Notes under the pieces: generated by a model
Told to the model about the DNA's origin: nothing
What the model saw: the letters and a program-made list of their open reading frames with translations, nothing else
The model's database searches: none
Position numbers and translations under genes: made by a program
NCBI GenBank assembly: GCA_965119665.1
Contig: OZ221974.1
Location: forward strand, 930,001-994,000
Direction of reading: 5' to 3'
From: Dialister sp900541485
GTDB lineage: Bacteria; Bacillota; Negativicutes; Veillonellales; Dialisteraceae
DNA: 64,000 nucleotides
Shown: positions 60,207-64,000 of the stretch, piece by piece
Layout of the letters: each line of letters starts with the position of its first letter
Position numbering within the stretch: the first letter of the stretch is position 1

Positions 60207-61427
60207 ATGAATTTATCCGTACAAATTTTTGCTTCTCTTGTGCTTTCCGTCGTAGTCGGGCTGTTTTTGGGAGATTCTGCCGTTGTGCCGGTGAAGACAT
60301 GGATTGCTCCTGTAGGGACCATGTTTATCAATCTCATTAAAATGATGATTGTTCCCGTCGTTCTTTGTTCGCTCATTGTCGGTATGACATCTATGGGAGA
60401 TATGAAAAAGCTCGGCCGGATCGGAATCAAAACCGTTGCTTTTTACATGGTAACTACGGCGATTGCCATTGTCATCGGTTTCGGTGTTGCCGGCGTTATC
60501 GAGCCGGGCGTGGGGATGGCTCTTCCTGCGGAGGCCGCTCCGAAAGTCAAGGAAGCACCGAGCATTATGCAGGTTTTTGTCAATATGATTCCTAAGAATC
60601 CTATTGAATCGATGGCAAAAGCAGATATTTTACCGGTCATCGTATTTGCTCTTTTTATCGGGGCAGGTATTATTTCTGTCGGCGGTAAAAAAGGGGCACT
60701 CCTTATCAATGTCTTCGATTCGGGGGCCGAGGTATGCTATAAAGTCATCGCTATGATTATGCGCCTTGCTCCTATCGGCGTATTTTGCCTCCTTCTTCCC
60801 GTGGTCGTGCAGAACGGTCCGAAGGTACTCCTTCCGCTCCTTTCCGTCATCATGACCATGGCGGTGGGCAGTATCATTCATGCCGTGATTGTCTATTCGG
60901 GAATTGCCGCCGCTGTGGGACATATGAGTCCCGTGAAATTTTTCCGCGGTATGGCGGAAGCGATGGTCATTGCTTTTACCACCTGTTCATCGGCAGGTAC
61001 GCTCCCGGTCAATATGAAAAATATCCAGGAAAAATTGGGAGTCAAGCGGGATATAGCCTCTTTCATTCTTCCTCTCGGTGCCACGATTAATATGGACGGC
61101 ACAGCGCTCTATATGGGCGTCTGCTCCTTATTTATCGCCAATGTGTACAATATTCCCCTCACCGTTGATCAGATGATGCTCATCATTCTCACAGGGACAC
61201 TTGCGTCCATCGGTACGGCAGGCGTTCCCGGTGCCGGCCTCATCATGCTGGCCATGGTTCTCCAGTCTGTCGGACTTCCTATGGAAGGGCTTGCTCTCGT
61301 AGCCGGTATCGACCGCGTACTTGATATGTTCCGCACGACCTTGAATATTACAGGCGATGCCGCTGTCGCAGTTGCTATCGATGCGACGGAAAAAACCGTA
61401 CCGACCACATTGGAAATCCACGAATAA
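60207..61427 (+). CDS. DAACS-family dicarboxylate/amino acid:cation symporter
   Basis: A 406-residue glutamate-transporter-fold carrier. Signature stretches are AFTTCSSAGTLPVNMKN (HP1 serine-rich region), ILPLGATINMDGTALYMG (NMDGT motif of TM7) and TLASIGTAGVPGAGLIM (HP2). The conserved C-terminal arginine/aspartate positions lie in AGIDRVLDMFRTTLNITGDA. It imports glutamate, aspartate or C4-dicarboxylates, or serine/threonine in some members, with sodium or protons. AGGAGG 7 bases before ATG. Confidence 0.94.
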   Translation: MNLSVQIFASLVLSVVVGLFLGDSAVVPVKTWIAPVGTMFINLIKMMIVPVVLCSLIVGMTSMGDMKKLGRIGIKTVAFYMVTTAIAIVIGFGVAGVIEPGVGMALPAEAAPKVKEAPSIMQVFVNMIPKNPIESMAKADILPVIVFALFIGAGIISVGGKKGALLINVFDSGAEVCYKVIAMIMRLAPIGVFCLLLPVVVQNGPKVLLPLLSVIMTMAVGSIIHAVIVYSGIAAAVGHMSPVKFFRGMAEAMVIAFTTCSSAGTLPVNMKNIQEKLGVKRDIASFILPLGATINMDGTALYMGVCSLFIANVYNIPLTVDQMMLIILTGTLASIGTAGVPGAGLIMLAMVLQSVGLPMEGLALVAGIDRVLDMFRTTLNITGDAAVAVAIDATEKTVPTTLEIHE

Positions 61428-61683
61428 AATCTTTTTTCCGGGTCCGCCGTTCCGTTTTTATAACAAGGCGGCCGTAAAGGAAATAAAGGAAGCCATTTGC
61501 AGATAAAAAAATAATAAGCATACCGCTGTCATGAAAACGGCGGAAACAGAAAGAAAAGGGAAAATCATAACTTTATAGAGGAGTCATGAGATAAAGTAAT
61601 AAAAAACCGATATTTGTATGCTTAAAAAATATTATACAATTAAAAAATTATCCAGTATAATACATGTACACTAATTTGGATGA
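61428..61683. other. Intergenic stretch with a weak promoter
   Basis: No gene seen. A TATAAT at 61656-61661 about 25 bases before the riboswitch is the likely -10; its -35 (TTATAC, 61632-61637) is poor. A CCGCTGT/ACGGCGG hairpin (about 61523-61543) has no T-run. Confidence 0.4.
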
Positions 61684-61872
61684 TGTATACGGAAAAAGAC
61701 AATTGTCTGCCGAAGGAGTAACACTATCAGGCGTTCGAAGGGGATTTCCCCGGGTAACACGAAACCGTGTACGGACATAACTCTGGAGAGATCCATATAA
61801 GGACGCCGAAGGGGCAGGGGTGCAGGGAAGAGTAGTCGTTGCATTCTAATCTCTCAGGCAAAAGGACAGAGT
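61684..61872 (+). ncRNA. Tandem glycine riboswitch 2
   Basis: Aptamer 1 (about 61685-61776) carries GCCGAAGGAGTAA, ACTATCAGGCG and GTACGGAC; its GGAAAA/ACTATC pairing is weaker than consensus. Aptamer 2 (about 61781-61872) carries CTCTGGAGAG, GACGCCGAAGGGGCA, AATCTCTCAGGCAAAAGGAC and closing CAGAG. It precedes the second AGCS carrier. Confidence 0.92.
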
Positions 61873-61894
61873 CGGTGGGGATAGGGATTATTCC

Positions 61895-61937
61895 GGCCGG
61901 CTCTGCTTTTTTACCCGAAAACAGAGCCGGTTTTTTG
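61895..61937 (+). terminator. Expression-platform terminator of glycine riboswitch 2
   Basis: CCGGCTCTG (61897-61905) pairs with CAGAGCCGG (61922-61930), then TTTTTT. The CTCTG arm can instead pair with the aptamer's closing CAGAG, giving a plausible switch. Confidence 0.8.
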
Positions 61938-61980
61938 TATCAGAAAAAGGATTTCATGTAAAAAAGATGGGAGTGGTACT

Positions 61981-63366
61981 ATGTTAGCTGATGTATTGAA
62001 TCAGATCGATGCCATCGTATGGGGCCCCTGGCTCCTCGTTCTCCTCGTAGGCACCGGCGTATATCTGACGATTCGTCTGGGACTTATCCAGATGGTGAAA
62101 TTACCGCGGGCCCTCAAGCTCATCTTCTTCGCCAGAAATAAAGGTGACGGAGATATAGACAGCTTCAAAGCCCTCTGTACCGCTCTTGCCGCCACCGTAG
62201 GAACAGGAAATATTGTGGGCGTAGCGACTGCCATTAAGCTCGGCGGACCGGGTGCTCTCTTCTGGATGTGGGTCGCCGCCTTCTTCGGTATGGCGACCAA
62301 ATACGCGGAAGGCTGCCTGGCCGTCAGATTCCGTTCCGTTGATGAAAACGGAAATATAGCCGGCGGACCGATGTACTACATCGAACAGGGACTCGGAAAA
62401 AAATGGAAACCCCTCGGCATGGCCTTTGCCTTCTTCGGTGTACTTACCGCCATGCTCGGCTCGGGAACGACCACCCAGGTCAATGCGATTACCCATTCTC
62501 TCAATGCATCGATGAATGTGCCGATTCTTTTGTCCGTAGCCGTTCTTACCATTCTTGTCGGAATTATCATTTTCGGAGGACTCCGCTCGATTTCTAAAGC
62601 GGCCGAAAAAATTGTGCCTGCCATGGCCGTTTTATACTTTATCACCACCGTGGCCCTTCTCGTCATCTTCTATGAACAACTGCCCCATGCCTTTGCCCAA
62701 GTCATAGAAGGCGCGTTTAACGGAACGGCCGCAGCCGGCGGATTTGCCGGAGCAGGTATCATGCTCGCCCTCAGAAGTGGTATCGCCAGAGGACTTTTCT
62801 CCAACGAATCAGGTCTCGGGTCGGCCCCGATTGTAGCCGCTGCCGCTAAAACCAAATGGCCGGCCGAACAGGGACTCATCTCTATGACAGGTACATTCAT
62901 TGACACCATCATCATTTGTACCCTCACAGGCCTTACCATCATTGTCAGCGGTGCCTGGATGGGAGATACAAACGGTGCGGAACTGACACAAACCGCCTTT
63001 GCCAGCGGATTCGGAAGCGTAGCACCGGTTCTTCTCACCATATCCCTTACACTCTTCGCATTCACCACCATACTCGGCTGGAACTACTACGGCGAACGCT
63101 GCCTCGTCTACCTGGCAGGCGTCAAAGCCATTCCTTTTTACCGCGTTGCTTACGTCATCATTATTGCAGGCAGTGCATTCCTCCAGCTTGAAGAAATATG
63201 GGCCCTCGCCGACATAGTAAACGGCCTCATGGCGATTCCGAACCTCATTGCCCTCTTGGGGCTCTCCGGCATTGTAGTCACAGAAACGAAAAAATACTTC
63301 CACCATTTGGAAATTCGTGACGCCAAACTCCTGGCCTACAAAGCAAGACACATAGGCAAAAAATAA
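61981..63366 (+). CDS. Alanine/glycine:cation symporter (AGCS family), paralogue 2
   Basis: A 461-residue carrier closely similar to that at 47399: FKALCTALAATVGTGNIVGV, GGPGALFWMWVAAFFGMATKYAEG, NESGLGSAPIVAAAAKT, FTTILGWNYYGERC. GGGAG lies 8 bases before the ATG. The C-terminus is longer and basic (LLAYKARHIGKK). Riboswitch control suggests glycine as substrate or signal; the two copies may differ in affinity or coupling ion. Confidence 0.95.
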   Translation: MLADVLNQIDAIVWGPWLLVLLVGTGVYLTIRLGLIQMVKLPRALKLIFFARNKGDGDIDSFKALCTALAATVGTGNIVGVATAIKLGGPGALFWMWVAAFFGMATKYAEGCLAVRFRSVDENGNIAGGPMYYIEQGLGKKWKPLGMAFAFFGVLTAMLGSGTTTQVNAITHSLNASMNVPILLSVAVLTILVGIIIFGGLRSISKAAEKIVPAMAVLYFITTVALLVIFYEQLPHAFAQVIEGAFNGTAAAGGFAGAGIMLALRSGIARGLFSNESGLGSAPIVAAAAKTKWPAEQGLISMTGTFIDTIIICTLTGLTIIVSGAWMGDTNGAELTQTAFASGFGSVAPVLLTISLTLFAFTTILGWNYYGERCLVYLAGVKAIPFYRVAYVIIIAGSAFLQLEEIWALADIVNGLMAIPNLIALLGLSGIVVTETKKYFHHLEIRDAKLLAYKARHIGKK

Positions 63367-63378
63367 AAGAAATAAAAT

Positions 63379-63413
63379 AAAGACCTCTCCAAACCAAGGC
63401 GGAGGTCTTTTTA
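63379..63413 (+). terminator. Terminator of the second AGCS gene
   Basis: AAAGACCTC pairs with GAGGTCTTT around a 14-base loop, then TT. Confidence 0.8.
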
Positions 63414-63474
63414 TGTGCAAAAAAAGGAGAAAACAAAAAATAATGAAACGGTTCACATAAAAAAGAAAAATGTA

Positions 63475-63610
63475 AATCTCAAGCAGTCCCAACTTGTTGA
63501 GGAGTAAATGAACTACTTTTCGAGGAGCAGAATGACACTGTAAAATGTGTACCTTACAAAAATGGTGGAAGAAATGCTTTGCCTTCGGCTAAGCTGACGG
63601 GTTTGGGAAA
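63475..63610. repeat. Dispersed intergenic repeat, degraded copy
   Basis: Recognisable only by 'CTTTTCGAGGAGCAGAATGA', 'GACACTGTAAAATG' and 'CTTTGCCTTCGGCTAAGCTG'. Confidence 0.55.
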
Positions 63611-64000
63611 GTGTTTTGTATTATATAAAAAGAATGCGGAGCTTTACAAATTTTCTATGGAAATGAAAAGTGGCTTTTACAAAAGGCAGGTATGATGTAA
63701 AAAAGTGTATTAACCGGCGGAAAATGAAAGGTATATGCTTTTGCATATTTCTTTATATTGATGTATTTAATTTAGGGTTTTATGGTATAATTCAATTGAT
63801 AGGAAGGCATAAAGTTAAAATAAAAATAAAGCAGTCAGTAAAAAAGCGGAGAACAGATACTTCCGCTTTTTTTATGGAAAAATTCAATTTTATTACAAAA
63901 AATTTTCAAAAAAGAGAATAGTAAAAATCTGAAAATGAAATCTGTGAAATACGGAAAAAACTGCTAAACGGTGAAAATCCTGTTTAGTGGAACGGAGAAG
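63611..64000. other. AT-rich end of window, no supported gene
   Basis: A TATAAT (63786-63791) and a terminator-like hairpin AAAGCGGA / TCCGCTTT with T-run (63842-63873) could bound a short transcript. CTAAAC-GGTGAAAATCC-TGTTTAG near 63965-63988 forms a stem-loop; nothing more can be assigned. Confidence 0.35.

Noticed and set aside
63670..63921. 83-codon open frame near the window end
   Set aside because: No ribosome site, low-complexity lysine-rich translation, and it spans a terminator-like hairpin; probably not coding.
63950..64000. GGTGAAAATCC motif reminiscent of a cobalamin riboswitch
   Set aside because: The other conserved blocks (GGGAA upstream, CCCGCAAC-type segment) are not visible before the window ends.

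Overview
The window looks like a chromosomal replication-origin region of a diderm Firmicute (class Negativicutes; Dialister/Veillonella-like is my best guess, not proven). Firmicute traits are the dnaA-dnaN-S4-recF order, a DnaA-trio type origin, chromosomal parAB with parS-like sites, and strong AGGAGG ribosome sites. Outer-membrane traits are two TonB-dependent receptors, an OmpA-family porin and two trimeric autotransporter adhesins with extended signal peptides.

Layout. 1-7.1 kb: metal/cofactor uptake locus on the minus strand (two TonB receptors, substrate-binding protein, FecCD permease, ATPase, CGGC protein). 7.2-9.8 kb: an unknown duplicated-module protein, an acyl-CoA ligase and a 25-residue microprotein with its own terminator. 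10-14.7 kb: a 1557-aa trimeric autotransporter with a C8/G8 tract beside its -10 box. 15.9-19 kb: M23 peptidase, DUF4446, ParB, ParA. 19.2-24 kb: sodium:solute symporter, OmpA protein with a duplicated 5' end, PPK2 and a DciA-like protein. 24.3-28.6 kb: recF, S4 protein, dnaN, dnaA and a bipartite oriC. 28.7-29.7 kb: tRNA-Trp, tRNA-Arg, DUF1638.

Two acquired regions follow. 29.67-32.4 kb lies behind a decayed tRNA-Arg copy and carries four AT-rich immunity-like genes (DUF6892, DUF2185, an unknown, DUF1877) without toxins. 35.95-41.4 kb begins with a 3' fragment of tRNA-Arg(CCG), carries a relaxase-tail-like remnant, an AraC regulator, a Fur-box-like site, two ABC exporter-fold half-transporters and a 20-codon stub of a third gene, and is flanked by two nested direct repeats. 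Between them is a second FecCD-type uptake system (32.4-35.7 kb) whose ATPase has an unusual C-terminal domain.

42.6-46.8 kb is an operon of alkaline phosphatase, a small OB-fold-like secreted protein and a LolD/FtsX-type ABC transporter. 47-50.3 kb and 60-63.4 kb hold solute carriers; two paralogous alanine/glycine symporters are each preceded by a tandem glycine riboswitch. 50.9-56 kb: LysR regulator, Sel1 protein, ZIP transporter, CsbD-like protein, MATE pump. 56.4-59.2 kb: a second trimeric autotransporter, broken by one in-frame TAG codon and driven by a promoter whose spacer contains G11, a strong candidate for phase variation.

A modular dispersed repeat family fills about ten intergenic gaps and accounts for many spurious open frames. 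No CRISPR array, rRNA, intact transposase or intact integrase was seen.
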